Source: JAMXLO01 sp963726125 (GTDB lineage: Bacteria > Pseudomonadota > Alphaproteobacteria > Acetobacterales > Acetobacteraceae). From it: a DNA stretch of 64,000 nt. A program made the translations under genes and the position numbers. This document shows positions 37,199 through 44,765 of this stretch, in pieces. The DNA lies in contig CAVSBG010000001.1 in NCBI GenBank assembly GCA_963726125.1, positions 248,001 to 312,000 of the forward strand. Reading direction: 5' to 3'. The notes below the pieces were generated by a model. That model was not told the DNA's origin and did not search any database. It saw nothing but the letters and a program-made list of their open reading frames with translations. Each line of letters opens with the position of its first letter. The stretch's first letter is position 1.

Positions 37199-37311
37199 GT
37201 CGCGCGGTCTCCCCGGTGATGGCTGCGGTGGGCGCGATCATCTACGACTTTGGCCGGTAGGCGCAAAGTCGCGGGCGGGTGGCGTGGCGGGCGTTTACCC
37301 TGAAGGGGGGT

Positions 37312-37566
37312 TTATCCGCCGGAGGACGGGGTGATGGTGCAGTGGTTGTGCGGGGCGACCGCGATCGTCCCGGTGCTTCCACGGTTCGCCGGATCGGGGA
37401 ATTCCATCATCGGGCGGCCGTTCACGAGGTCGCCCTGCACATCGATGGACGCAGCACCAACCAGCTGGGTGCCACCCGAGCATATCACGGTCAGCGTCGT
37501 GGCTGATTTCCCACCGCCGCAACCGGCGAGCGACAACACGGCAATGATCCAGACTGCACGACGCAT
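37312..37566 (-). CDS. Small putative lipoprotein
   Basis: This 84-residue ORF starts MRRAVWIIAVLSLAGCGGG, a typical lipoprotein signal with lipobox LAGC at residues 13-16. The rest (about 65 residues, with a Cys pair) has no recognised domain. The antisense reading frame covers the same bases but lacks such a signal. Confidence 0.65.
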   Translation of the reverse strand: MRRAVWIIAVLSLAGCGGGKSATTLTVICSGGTQLVGAASIDVQGDLVNGRPMMEFPDPANRGSTGTIAVAPHNHCTITPSSGG

Positions 37567-37720
37567 GGGAATCCCTCACAATGGAGGTTCCCACGGCAGA
37601 CGGCCGGTCGAATTCGGCTCGGAACCCCAGCGAAACCTTAGCAGGTCGCGGTGGCGCCGAAAGCTCAATCGTACGGTAGTCCGGGGAACGCGGAATACGG
37701 CGGCTAGCCGCGCGGATCAC

Positions 37721-37811
37721 CTCTCCCGCGCAAGCGGGGGAGGCAGGCAGGGGGCCTTCTGTGTGCTCGCTCGACCCCCTGCCCCTTCCCCCCTCCCGCA
37801 AGGGGAGGGGG
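37721..37811. repeat. Two REP-like GC hairpins
   Basis: In the gap 37567-37844, cctctcccgcgcaagcgggg starts the first hairpin (37721 onward) and ccccctccc-gcaag-gggaggggg (37789-37811) is the second, identical to that at 890-912. The remaining 154 bp show no other feature. The repeats lie between the lipoprotein and the CmcJ-like gene, both on minus. Confidence 0.72.
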
Positions 37812-37844
37812 AGAAATTTGCGGCCTCATCCGACGCTGCCTTGT

Positions 37845-38687
37845 TCAGGCCTCGTGGAACACCAGCGTGCGGATCTCGATGCTCTCGCGCGGCGGCGCGT
37901 CCGCCGGTGCGGTCGGATCCTCGAACGCGGTGTGCGGCGCGAACCGTGCGCGGCCGTCAGTGGCCGAGTCGAAACACTTCAACAGCAGCGCCTCGTCCGG
38001 CTGCATCTGCGGCACATAGAACCACCGATGCGACGGATTGAACGTCACCCCGTAGATCTCGCCGACGCGGTGCTGATACACCAGATCGGACGCGACGAGA
38101 TCGCCTGGCGCAACTGACTCGACATCGCATACCGCGAGTGGCGCATCACGTAGCGGACCACGTATCGGCCGCCACAGGTTGATTACCTGCACCCGACCGC
38201 GCAGCAGCGTTTCCGCCTCATCGCCGAAGAAGTCGCGGACGCGCTGCGGGCCAGAACTCGCCGTATGGTCCACGTGCACCCGCGTCGCCGGCTGGCGCGG
38301 CGCTTCGCGCGACCAGTCGACGGCACCCTTCACCCGGCGCCGCAGGGTGTGGTCGAAGATGAACACCTTGCTCGCGCCGGTGACCTCGGCCAGCACGCGC
38401 TGCACCTCCGGATAGTAGACACGGCGCACCTCGTCCTCGTCCCAGAAATCGCGCACCGCACTCTGCTGGTGCAGCACCGCGAAGCCCTCGCGATCCAACG
38501 AAATCTCCGAGGCGAGCGGTCGCGCATCGTGGATCGCGACCGTATGCGCCTCGTGCGTTGAGTTGGCGCGCGATACGCCGGGCGGCGGATCGAACGTGTA
38601 GGTGCGCGGGCGTTCGGCCATCGGCGCCAGGTAGTTCAGTTGCGCCTCAATGTGAGCCAGATCACTGAGTTCGAGCTTGATTCGCAT
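37845..38687 (-). CDS. CmcJ/NvfI-like Fe(II)/2-oxoglutarate-type oxidoreductase
   Basis: This 280-residue protein resembles CmcJ/NvfI (GA4-desaturase-like) enzymes that oxidise secondary-metabolite substrates. Visible features are RTYTFDPPPGVSRANSTHEA, HVDHTASSGPQRV with an HxD metal motif, RVQVINLWRPIRG and the C-terminal SIEIRTLVFHEA. AGGAGG lies upstream of ATG 38687; another ATG four bases earlier opens only a nine-codon frame. CmcJ homologues work with CmcI-like proteins in cephamycin biosynthesis, and a CmcI-like methyltransferase occurs at 49 kb, but the two loci are far apart and I see no link. Confidence 0.82.
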   Translation of the reverse strand: MRIKLELSDLAHIEAQLNYLAPMAERPRTYTFDPPPGVSRANSTHEAHTVAIHDARPLASEISLDREGFAVLHQQSAVRDFWDEDEVRRVYYPEVQRVLAEVTGASKVFIFDHTLRRRVKGAVDWSREAPRQPATRVHVDHTASSGPQRVRDFFGDEAETLLRGRVQVINLWRPIRGPLRDAPLAVCDVESVAPGDLVASDLVYQHRVGEIYGVTFNPSHRWFYVPQMQPDEALLLKCFDSATDGRARFAPHTAFEDPTAPADAPPRESIEIRTLVFHEA

Positions 38688-38714
38688 TCATGGTCTGATC
38701 CTCCTGCGGTCGGG

Positions 38715-38963
38715 CTACAGCGGCGGGATGCTCCAGAACGGCGTGTTGAGCTCGCGATAGACATCGGACGTTGTCGCACCGAAATCCTGCAATTCACGCA
38801 CCGTCAGATCGGCCAGCGCCCGACGCTCGCGACTGCGCTGCCGCATCAGCTTCAGCGTCGCCCAGGCGCGGGCGAACAGGCCAGGACGACGCTTCGCCGC
38901 AGTCTGCCTCGGCAGCGTCGACACCTGAGAATTTGTCAGTGAAGGATATGTGAACCCTGACAT
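38715..38963 (-). CDS. DUF1127 small protein
   Basis: This 82-residue protein ends with the DUF1127 pattern: RRALADLTVRELQDFGATTSDVYRE, rich in Arg and acidic residues. Such proteins are often regulated small RNA-binding or phosphate-linked factors in alphaproteobacteria. AGGAG lies 8 bases before the ATG. It is divergent from the LysR gene and follows no other gene on its strand, so the shared upstream region could be LysR-controlled. Confidence 0.85.
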   Translation of the reverse strand: MSGFTYPSLTNSQVSTLPRQTAAKRRPGLFARAWATLKLMRQRSRERRALADLTVRELQDFGATTSDVYRELNTPFWSIPPL

Positions 38964-39067
38964 GGCAGGAACTCCTTTGGCGTTTCAGTTGCCTTCAGAT
39001 GAGCCGATTGGTGCGCTGCCACAAACGATACTTTCTCAGCCTTCACATGAACTCAGCTCATGCTAAG

Positions 39068-39991
39068 ATGGCTGCCATGCTGCCTGCGCTACCCTCCCTG
39101 AACGGCCTGCGCGCCTTTGAGGCTGCGGCCCGCCACCTCAGCTTTACCCGCGCGGCGGACGAGCTGAATGTCACCCAGACCGCGATCAGCCATCAGATCC
39201 GCCGGCTGGAGGAGCAGCTCGGCATCGCCCTGTTCGTGCGCCACAACCGCGCGCTGGAGCTGACACGTGAGGCGCAGGATTACCTGCCGTCGGTACGCGG
39301 GGCGTTCGAGGATCTACGGCGCGCGACCGCCCGTCTGCGCCGCACCGATCGCGACGGTCCGCTGACGGTCAGCACCACGCCATCGCTCGCCGCGAAATGG
39401 CTGGTGACGCGCGTGGCGGCGTTCCAGGACGCCAATCCCGGCATCGAGGTGCGCATCAGCACCTCCTCGCACCTGGTGGATTTCCAGCGCGAGGACGTCG
39501 ACATGGCGGTGCGCTACGGTCGCGGCAGTTGGGCGGGCCTGCGGGCGAAGTGGCTGATGGCCGAGGACATCTTCCCGGTGTGCAGCCCCACCCTGCTGCA
39601 CGGCGACAATCCGCTACGGCGGCCGGAGGACCTGGAGCACCACACGCTGCTGCATTCGACGGCGTCGCGTGAGGACTGGCAGCTTTGGCTGACTGCCGCC
39701 GGCATGCCGGTGTCGATCGCGGCGCGGCGCGGCCTGAGTTTCGACCAGACCTTCATGGCCATCCAGGCGGCGGTCGAGGGCCTGGGGGTCGCACTCGGCC
39801 GCACGCCGTTCGTCGAGGCGGACATCGCCGCGGGCCGCCTTGTCGTGCCGTTCGATGTGGTGCTGCCGGCGGATGCCGGCTTCTACATCGTGGCCCCCGA
39901 GGCGACGGCCGACTCAGCAAAAATCGCGTTGTTCCGCGATTGGCTGATCAGCTCGGTCGCCCCGGGGGCCGTGGCTCCGCCGCCGCCCTGA
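39068..39991 (+). CDS. LysR-family transcriptional regulator, GcvA type
   Basis: This is a LysR regulator of 307 or 304 residues (starts at ATG 39068 or 39077). The winged-helix DNA-binding domain, SLNGLRAFEAAARHLSFTRAADELNVTQTAISHQIRRLEEQLG, is clear. The effector domain contains TVSTTPSLAAKWLVTRVAAF, DFQREDVDMAVRYGRG and HTLLHSTASREDWQLWLTAAG, as in GcvA/AmpR-type proteins. The divergent DUF1127/CmcJ-like genes are the natural targets. It converges on the decarboxylase gene, with no gap. Confidence 0.9.
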   Translation: MAAMLPALPSLNGLRAFEAAARHLSFTRAADELNVTQTAISHQIRRLEEQLGIALFVRHNRALELTREAQDYLPSVRGAFEDLRRATARLRRTDRDGPLTVSTTPSLAAKWLVTRVAAFQDANPGIEVRISTSSHLVDFQREDVDMAVRYGRGSWAGLRAKWLMAEDIFPVCSPTLLHGDNPLRRPEDLEHHTLLHSTASREDWQLWLTAAGMPVSIAARRGLSFDQTFMAIQAAVEGLGVALGRTPFVEADIAAGRLVVPFDVVLPADAGFYIVAPEATADSAKIALFRDWLISSVAPGAVAPPPP

Positions 39992-41227
39992 TCAGGCGGC
40001 GAGGCGGAAGGGCATCGGCGGCGTGTGCGACAATGGTCCGTCGCTCACCTCCACCATGGCGGCGCGATCGAAGCCGTTGAAGCCGGTGCGAAGGCAGCCG
40101 CCATAGGCGCCGAGCTGGCCGATCTCGATCCAGTCGCCTTCGGCAATGTCGGCCGGGAGGTGGAACGGACCACGCATCGTATCGGCGCTGTCACAGGTGG
40201 GGCCGAAGAACGAGAAGCCCACGATCTGCCGGGAAGGCGCGGCGCCCGTTGGCCGGATCAGCCGGACCGGATAGCGAAAGCCGAGCAGACCGGCATCGGC
40301 AAGCGCGCCGTATACCCCATCGTTGACGTATAACGCGTCACCGCGGCGGTGCTGCACCTGCACGACGACCGATCCGCCACCGGCCACCAGCGCGCGCCCG
40401 GGTTCGGCCCACAGCTCGGCGTCGGGCAGACCGAGGCATTCGAAGCCGGCCTCGATCTCCGCGAGGAACGCGCCCAGTGGAGGCGGCTCGACGTCCGGAT
40501 ACGCCACTGGAAAGCCGCCGCCGATATCGATGATGTCGACCCCGACACCGGCGTCGCGGATCACCTCGGCCACAAGTGCGAGCGCGGCACGCCAGGCGAG
40601 CGGATCGAGACATTGCGAGCCGACGTGGAAGCTCAGCCCAAGTCGCGCGGTGCGCGCACGCGCGGCACGCAGCAGCGCAGCGGTGTCGGTTGGTGCGGCG
40701 CCGAACTTGCCGGAAAGGTCGAGAACCGCCGAACCCTTTGGCAGTGCGAGGCGCACGATCAGACCGAGTTCTCCGGTCAATCCGGTCGCGGCGGTCTCGT
40801 GCAGAATCTTCGCCAGCTCCTCGGCGCTATCGAGCACGAAGTCGCGCACGCCGTGCCGCGTCCACGCCTCGCGGATCGCACTGCGCGCCTTGATCGGATG
40901 CATGAAGTGAATGGCCGCATCGGGGAACATCTGCCGCACCAGCGCAATCTCGGCGATCGACGCGCAATCGTAGTGCGCCACGCCGCCGGCGTTCACAGCA
41001 CGCAGCATGCCGGGCTCGGGGTTGCACTTCACCGCATACAGCACGTGGCCGGGAAACGCCTCGACGAACGCGCGCGTGTTCGACTGGACCGTCGCGGGAC
41101 GCAGGCAGTGCATTGGCACGTCAGGCCGTTCGGTCGCGACCAGTTCGTCCACCGACGGAAGCGGCGCTGGAGCGGGAAAACGACGGCGCAGGGGCGAAAC
41201 AGCGGAGCGAAGGCGCAGCGTGTTCAT
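39992..41227 (-). CDS. Type III PLP (alanine-racemase-fold) decarboxylase, ornithine-decarboxylase-like
   Basis: This 411-residue enzyme starts MNTLRLRSAVSPLRRRFPAP at 41227, since upstream Mets would add a low-complexity tail. The PLP lysine is Lys67 in YAVKCNPEPGML, and the C-terminal catalytic Cys is in FGPTCDSADTM. HVGSQCLDPLAW, DIGGGFPVAYPDVEPP and EPGRALV complete the eukaryotic-type ODC pattern. Ornithine or lysine decarboxylation for polyamine synthesis is likely. It ends head-on against the LysR gene. The leader region (41228 to about 41680) holds a 16-codon ORF and could be regulatory. Confidence 0.87.
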   Translation of the reverse strand: MNTLRLRSAVSPLRRRFPAPAPLPSVDELVATERPDVPMHCLRPATVQSNTRAFVEAFPGHVLYAVKCNPEPGMLRAVNAGGVAHYDCASIAEIALVRQMFPDAAIHFMHPIKARSAIREAWTRHGVRDFVLDSAEELAKILHETAATGLTGELGLIVRLALPKGSAVLDLSGKFGAAPTDTAALLRAARARTARLGLSFHVGSQCLDPLAWRAALALVAEVIRDAGVGVDIIDIGGGFPVAYPDVEPPPLGAFLAEIEAGFECLGLPDAELWAEPGRALVAGGGSVVVQVQHRRGDALYVNDGVYGALADAGLLGFRYPVRLIRPTGAAPSRQIVGFSFFGPTCDSADTMRGPFHLPADIAEGDWIEIGQLGAYGGCLRTGFNGFDRAAMVEVSDGPLSHTPPMPFRLAA

Positions 41228-41327
41228 GGCAGAATCCTCGCAGGCACCTGGCGCGCGACGCGGCGCGGCCAGCGGCGGAAACAGGGGGAAGAGCAATCGC
41301 CGCGCGGATACCGCTGCGGCGACACAC

Positions 41328-41378
41328 TCAGCCGATGCTGCGAGGACTTCGCATCGCGGCAAACCGATCAGCAAACAT
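41328..41378 (-). CDS. Possible 16-codon leader peptide upstream of the decarboxylase
   Basis: The ORF MFADRFAAMRSPRSIG runs from ATG 41378 to TGA 41328 with a GGGAG-like site shortly before the ATG. It lies in the long leader of the ODC-like gene. Polyamine decarboxylase genes in bacteria are often controlled by upstream RNA elements or peptides (speF-type), so a regulatory uORF is possible. I see no conserved arrest motif. Confidence 0.25.
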   Translation of the reverse strand: MFADRFAAMRSPRSIG

Positions 41379-41407
41379 AGGCGGCTCCCTAACGACCCCG
41401 GCCCCAC

Positions 41408-41689
41408 GACTGGACCGGACCGACCGAAAAGGACGCGTTACGTCGTTGCTGTGCCCCAAAGGATTTCAACGCGGGGCTCGCGGCACGTGCGATGCGTCAA
41501 GCAACCGCCTCACCCAGGGGGGCGAAGCGGGAGCGGGGATATAGAGAGTATGGGTGCGGAGCAGACATGCGAACATCAATGGTGAGCCACGCGCGCGCAG
41601 CATGGCGGTGCTGCCCGAAGGCGGCTGTGTCTTCGCCACTTACCTGAGCGGCGGCACAGCCTCGATAAAGAAGCAAGTAAGCAGTTTTT
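41408..41689. other. Intergenic region upstream of the decarboxylase, no gene
   Basis: This 282-bp stretch lies between the decarboxylase leader and the palindromic element and has no recognised gene. It could carry the decarboxylase promoter; no sigma-70 boxes were convincing. Confidence 0.4.
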
Positions 41690-41855
41690 AACACAGATTA
41701 CACAGAGAAGAATAGAAGCCACAGATTACACGGAAAGAAGGTTCTTTGGCCGCTACGCAGCGCGGATTCAATGACCACTCGCGCGCAAGCGCTTCATATT
41801 TTTTTTCCTTTCCACGTCATCCGTGGCTTTAATTCTTCTCTGTGTAATGTGTGTT
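41690..41855. mobile_element. MITE-like palindromic element with 48-bp imperfect inverted ends
   Basis: Left arm 41690-41737 and right arm 41808-41855, each 48 bp, are inverted copies with 41 of 48 bases matching; both contain the core ttacacagagaagaa. A 70-bp centre (41738-41807) lies between. The AT-rich composition is unlike the rest of the window. The CACAGATTACACAG motif belongs to a widespread bacterial palindromic repeat class. No transposase is encoded. Confidence 0.75.
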
Positions 41856-41943
41856 ATGACTTGATTGATATTCTGTCACCTTCCGATCCGATGCAAGTCC
41901 AGCTTGGCGCAGTCGCCGTCGTTCGCTCGATCAAATTGAGCCG

Positions 41944-42084
41944 GACGACGCCGCGGTCGATCCAAGGCTTCTCGTGCATGGTGTCGGGCGCCTGCGGGCC
42001 TGCGACGCATCAATCATGTCGTCGGTCCCGGCCGGAAATTCCAATACACCAACCCTTGTGATCGCCGAAAAGGCGTCCGCATGA
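41944..42084 (+). pseudogene. GMC oxidoreductase C-terminal remnant
   Basis: In frame with TGA 42082-42084 a short segment reads DDAAVDPRLLVHGVGRL, then DASIMSSVPAGNSNTPTLV and IAEKASA. This is the GMC-oxidoreductase (choline-dehydrogenase-like) C-terminal pattern DP-x-LRVHGVxGLRVxDASIMPxxPxGNTNAPTxxIAEKA with the His and Asn of the active site. No FAD-binding domain or upstream coding sequence is present, so the gene has been lost apart from about 47 codons. The MITE-like element lies 88 bp upstream. Confidence 0.8.
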
Positions 42085-42191
42085 CTTTCGAGGACGCTCG
42101 GCCCCACGCATGGTCAACCTGCGCCGCACCGTTCACCGCGTGTTAGCGGGATGCACGCAATACTGGGGCAATGCGATCCTGCCGACGAACC

Positions 42192-42548
42192 ATGGGCCGT
42201 CGCGCGCATGCGCTGGGCATAAGCGCGGAAGCAGCAGCCTGCGCGGCGCTGATCTCCGATGGCTGGGACGTACTGGGTCAACGACTGCGCACGCCAGCCG
42301 GCGAGATCGACCTTGTTGCGCAGAAGGCCGGACTTTGCGCCATCGTGGAGGTGAAGGCTCGAGCGACGCTGACCGACGCCGCAACAGCCATCACCGCGCG
42401 ACAGCGCCTGCGCCTGCTCGCCGCTGCCGAAATCCTGCTGGGCGAGCATCCTGGATGGGGCACGGCCGGCGTGCGCTTCGACCTGCTGGTGGTCGATGCC
42501 ACAGGAACCGTCCGTCGCATCGCCGACGCATTCCGCGCCGAGGAATGA
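42192..42548 (+). CDS. yraN: UPF0102 (YraN) nuclease-fold protein
   Basis: This protein of 118 residues (start at 42192, MGRRAHALGISAEAA; the longer 42171 start would add seven residues) belongs to the YraN/UPF0102 family with a restriction-endonuclease-like fold. The conserved core GEIDLVAQKAGLCAIVEVKAR is intact, with candidate residues Glu, Asp, Glu and Lys. Its function is unknown. It lies seven bases from the end of the convergent comM gene. Confidence 0.85.
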   Translation: MGRRAHALGISAEAAACAALISDGWDVLGQRLRTPAGEIDLVAQKAGLCAIVEVKARATLTDAATAITARQRLRLLAAAEILLGEHPGWGTAGVRFDLLVVDATGTVRRIADAFRAEE

Positions 42549-42554
42549 ACCGTT

Positions 42555-44081
42555 TCACAAGCGGCGACCTGGCATGCGATGCCGGTACGCCAATGCCTCT
42601 GCGACATGCACGCGCTGGACCACCGCGGCGCCGGCAAGGTCGGCGATCGTGCGGGCCACACGTAAAACGCGCGTATAGCCGCGCGGCGACAGCCGGAGCT
42701 TCTCCATCGCCTGCTCCAGCAGCGTCGCCGCCTCCGGCGCCGCTGTTATGTCGCGGCTGTCAGCCTCGGCATTGCTGACCGGCCCGTCCTCGCCATGACG
42801 GGTCCGTTGCGCACCCCTCGCTCGCGCGACGCGCTGCGCGACCGACGCACTCGGCTCGCCAGCGGGTGCTCGCGCCAGTTCGGCGGCGGACGCCGGCTGC
42901 ACCTCGATCGTCAGGTCGATGCGGTCCAACACCGGGCCGCTGATGCGGTTCTGATAATCCTCGCCGCACCGCGGTGCGCGGCCGCATTCGCGTGAGGCAT
43001 CGCCCAGGTAACCGCACCGGCACGGGTTCATCGCCGCGACCAGTTGGAAGCGCGCCGGGTAGGTGATGTGCGCCGATGCACGCGCCACCGTGGTCTGACC
43101 CGATTCCATGGGCTGGCGCAGCAACTCCAGTGTCTGCTTGGGAAACTCCGGCAACTCGTCCAGGAACAACACGCCACGATGCGCCAGACTGACCTCGCCG
43201 GGCCTGGCCCGCTGGCCGCCGCCGGTCATCGCCGCCTGCGACGCCGAATGGTGGGGCTCACGGAATGGCGGGCGCATGACCAGACGACCGCCAGCCAGGA
43301 GACCCGCGACGCTGTGGATCATGCTGACCTCCAGCGCCTCGCGGGGTGCCAAATCCGGCAGCAGTCCTGGCAATCGCGAAGCCAGCATCGACTTGCCGGA
43401 ACCGGGCGGACCGATCATGAGCAGGTTGTGGCCACCAGCCGCGGCGATCTCGACCACGCGCTTGGCGGTCTCCATCCCCTTAACCTCCGCCAGATCAGGG
43501 CAGCGCGGGGCATCCGCAACACCGGCTGGCTCGGGCGGCGTCAGCACCTGCGTGCCGCGAAAGTGATTGATCAGTGACAGCAGGTCGCGTGCCGCGAGCA
43601 CCTCGATCCGGCCCGCCCAGGCAGCTTCGCCGCCCTGGCTGGCCGGGCAGATAAGGCCCAGGTCATGCTTGGACGCGCCGATAGCCGCCGGCAGTACGCC
43701 ATTCACAGCGTTCAGCGTGCCGTCCAGCGCCAGTTCGCCCAGCGCCGCGTAGGAAAACAGCTCCTCGCGCGGCAGCACGTCCATCGCTGCCAGCACCGCC
43801 AGGGCAATGGGAAGATCGAAATGGCTGCCCTCCTTGAGCAGGTCAGCCGGCGCCAGGTTGATCAGAACCCTGCGCGGGGGCAGCGCGAGGCCCATCGCGG
43901 CCATGGCCGCGCGCATGCGTTCGCGCGCTTCGCCCACCGCCTTGTCGGGCAGGCCGACAAGCAGCAAAGCTGGGGTGCCGCTGGATATCTGCACCTGCAC
44001 CTCGACCGGCACCGTCTCGATGCCGGCGAAGGCGAAGGTGCGGACGCGGGATATTATGGCGGCTTGCAGTTGCACGGACAC
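42555..44081 (-). CDS. comM: YifB/ComM Mg-chelatase-like AAA+ ATPase
   Basis: This protein of about 508 residues belongs to the YifB family; in several bacteria ComM is a helicase promoting branch migration during natural transformation. The N-terminal ChlI-like domain (VEVQVQISSGTPALLLVGLPDKAVGEARER) precedes Walker A MIGPPGSGKSM, Walker B VLFLDELPEF, the family's AMNPCRCGYLGD and the C-terminal RLSPRGYTRVLRVARTIADL. The likely start is GTG at 44081 or 44075 (MSVQLQAAIISRV). The gene is flanked by convergent yraN and divergent YceI genes. Confidence 0.93.
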   Translation of the reverse strand: MSVQLQAAIISRVRTFAFAGIETVPVEVQVQISSGTPALLLVGLPDKAVGEARERMRAAMAAMGLALPPRRVLINLAPADLLKEGSHFDLPIALAVLAAMDVLPREELFSYAALGELALDGTLNAVNGVLPAAIGASKHDLGLICPASQGGEAAWAGRIEVLAARDLLSLINHFRGTQVLTPPEPAGVADAPRCPDLAEVKGMETAKRVVEIAAAGGHNLLMIGPPGSGKSMLASRLPGLLPDLAPREALEVSMIHSVAGLLAGGRLVMRPPFREPHHSASQAAMTGGGQRARPGEVSLAHRGVLFLDELPEFPKQTLELLRQPMESGQTTVARASAHITYPARFQLVAAMNPCRCGYLGDASRECGRAPRCGEDYQNRISGPVLDRIDLTIEVQPASAAELARAPAGEPSASVAQRVARARGAQRTRHGEDGPVSNAEADSRDITAAPEAATLLEQAMEKLRLSPRGYTRVLRVARTIADLAGAAVVQRVHVAEALAYRHRMPGRRL

Positions 44082-44128
44082 GACAGAGGGGCCGGAATGG
44101 TTGAGGGGTGCCTTGCGTCTAACAGACG

Positions 44129-44719
44129 ATGATGAACGACCGGTGTAACGCGCGCGTCCGCCGCGGGCCTCCTGCATGGGGCGCGGTCGCCGCGCTGGCC
44201 GCGCTCTCTCTGGTGGCCACTGTCGCCAATGCATCGGCGGAACCGCGCGAGCTGCGGTTTGGTCCGCCATCCAGCGAGGTGGATTTCCGCGCCTACAAGC
44301 TCGGCCTGCTGCCGGCCGATGGCACGTTCGCCAGTTTCAGCGGCCAATTGAGTTACGATCCGGACAATCACGCGCGTTGCCAGGTCGAGCTGCACGTGAA
44401 TGCCGCCAGTGTCACGAGCGATGATGCGACCACGCGGACCATCGTGCCCGGGCCGGATTTCCTCGATGTCGCGCGCTTTCCGTCGCTCGCCTACACGGGG
44501 ACCTGCAATGCGAGCGGGCTGGACGGGACGCTGGACATGCACGGCGTTGCCCACCCGTTCGCGCTGACCGTGACCTGGACGCATGACGGCGTGGTGGCGG
44601 AGGGGAGGCTGGTTCGCGCCGACTGGGGCATGACCGCACTGCCGGCGCTGGGCGGACGCACGATCCGCATACGAGTGTCCATTCCGTTGCCGGCGGGCCA
44701 TTCAACCGCCCATAACTAG
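44129..44719 (+). CDS. YceI-family periplasmic protein
   Basis: This 196-residue exported protein (signal peptide ending near ANASA) has the YceI beta-barrel pattern: SSEVDFRAYKLGLLPADGTFASFSG, a central FLDVARFPSLAYTG, GTLDMHGVAHPFALTVTW and a final RVSIPLPA. YceI proteins bind amphiphilic lipids such as polyisoprenoids. It is divergent from comM and precedes the MFS gene by 46 bp. Confidence 0.88.
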   Translation: MMNDRCNARVRRGPPAWGAVAALAALSLVATVANASAEPRELRFGPPSSEVDFRAYKLGLLPADGTFASFSGQLSYDPDNHARCQVELHVNAASVTSDDATTRTIVPGPDFLDVARFPSLAYTGTCNASGLDGTLDMHGVAHPFALTVTWTHDGVVAEGRLVRADWGMTALPALGGRTIRIRVSIPLPAGHSTAHN

Positions 44720-44765
44720 CGGTATAAGACGGCGGAATTCGCCACCCTCGGGTTATGATGCGTTG

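Noticed and set aside
41228..41407. N-terminal extension of the decarboxylase to 41407
   Set aside because: The extra 60 residues are low-complexity and unrelated to the family; MNTLRLRSAV at 41227 fits better.
41771..42061. 96-codon ORF overlapping the MITE-like element and the GMC remnant
   Set aside because: It spans the inverted repeat and reads the GMC segment in the wrong frame; the remnant frame itself carries the homology.
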